NCBI GenBank assembly: GCA_934692675.1
Contig: CAKUUD010000003.1
Location: 232,029-296,028 of the forward strand
Length of the DNA stretch: 64,000 nucleotides
Direction: 5' to 3'
Origin: an uncultured Eubacteriales bacterium
Lineage (GTDB): Bacteria; Bacillota; Clostridia; Oscillospirales; Acutalibacteraceae
Position 1 is the stretch's first letter, and each line of letters starts with the position of its first letter. Both the position numbers and the translations under genes were made by a program. Of the stretch, positions 63,967-64,000 are shown piece by piece. The notes beneath the pieces are model-generated. The model had not been told where the DNA came from, searched no databases, and saw nothing but the letters and a program-made list of their open reading frames with translations.

Positions 63967-64000
63967 AAAAAAGCGCTCGAGAGAGAAGAAAAAAGAGAGA

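Noticed and set aside
1..64000. Insertion sequences, prophage or integrated plasmid
   Set aside because: No transposase, integrase, phage structural gene or long terminal repeats were found; gene content is typical chromosomal backbone.

Overview
The window comes from a low-GC, Gram-positive, endospore-forming anaerobe of the class Clostridia. The evidence is AT-rich intergenic DNA, strong AGGAGG-type ribosome binding sites with many GTG and TTG starts, spoIVA and SipL-type spore coat genes, class III (oxygen-sensitive) ribonucleotide reductase, RNase J and RNase Y, the c-di-AMP phosphodiesterase GdpP, and a SCIFF peptide with its radical SAM maturase. No genus can be assigned from the sequence alone. 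No transposase, phage gene, CRISPR array, tRNA or complete rRNA gene was seen; this is mostly conserved chromosomal backbone.

Layout. 1-24.4 kb is nearly all plus strand: a DUF1292 gene; 6S RNA; cvpA-pgsA-clpE-like-nrdR; a convergent orphan Nif11-type double-glycine peptide; tepA; uppP-ftsK-ComEC-like hydrolase-DUF3006; a long collinear run kimA, amino-acid ABC transporter, tsaE-tsaB, rpiB, upp and a membrane sugar-nucleotide dehydratase; rnhA (minus strand); then RNase J-gdpP-rplI. 24.4-44.4 kb is nearly all minus strand. Read in transcription order (right to left) it holds SCIFF-maturase, a second double-glycine peptide, pdaB-like, sipL-like and spoIVA (spore envelope), comEA-znuACB-rodA-flavoprotein-PASTA pseudokinase, nrdH-nrdD-nrdG-glyS-iscS-iscU, and a secreted coiled-coil protein. 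44.5-64 kb returns mostly to the plus strand: a Ca2+-type P-ATPase, an overlooked 57-residue gene, trhP/U32, yajC and a TIGR04086 membrane protein (minus), rpmE, yigZ, dgt-dnaG-rpoD, secG and a small unknown (minus), rny-ymdB, yloV-recG-acpS-nnrD-lipoprotein, and finally a strong promoter at the right edge.

How the parts connect. NrdR (4.5 kb) probably represses the nrdHDG operon (31.5 kb), whose promoter has a near-consensus NrdR box just past the start site and a weaker one between -35 and -10. GdpP (c-di-AMP hydrolysis) and KimA-type potassium uptake belong to one known physiological circuit. SpoIVA and its SipL-type partner are adjacent, with a spore-type deacetylase next to them. IscS/IscU lie just downstream of the Fe-S-dependent ribonucleotide reductase activase.

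The most unusual observations are a SCIFF peptide with only four of the six family cysteines, in which the cysteine reported to form the thioether is a serine although the maturase looks intact; two orphan double-glycine leader peptides with no local export or modification genes of their own; and a zinc-ribbon/PASTA kinase-like protein that has lost all three catalytic hallmarks.
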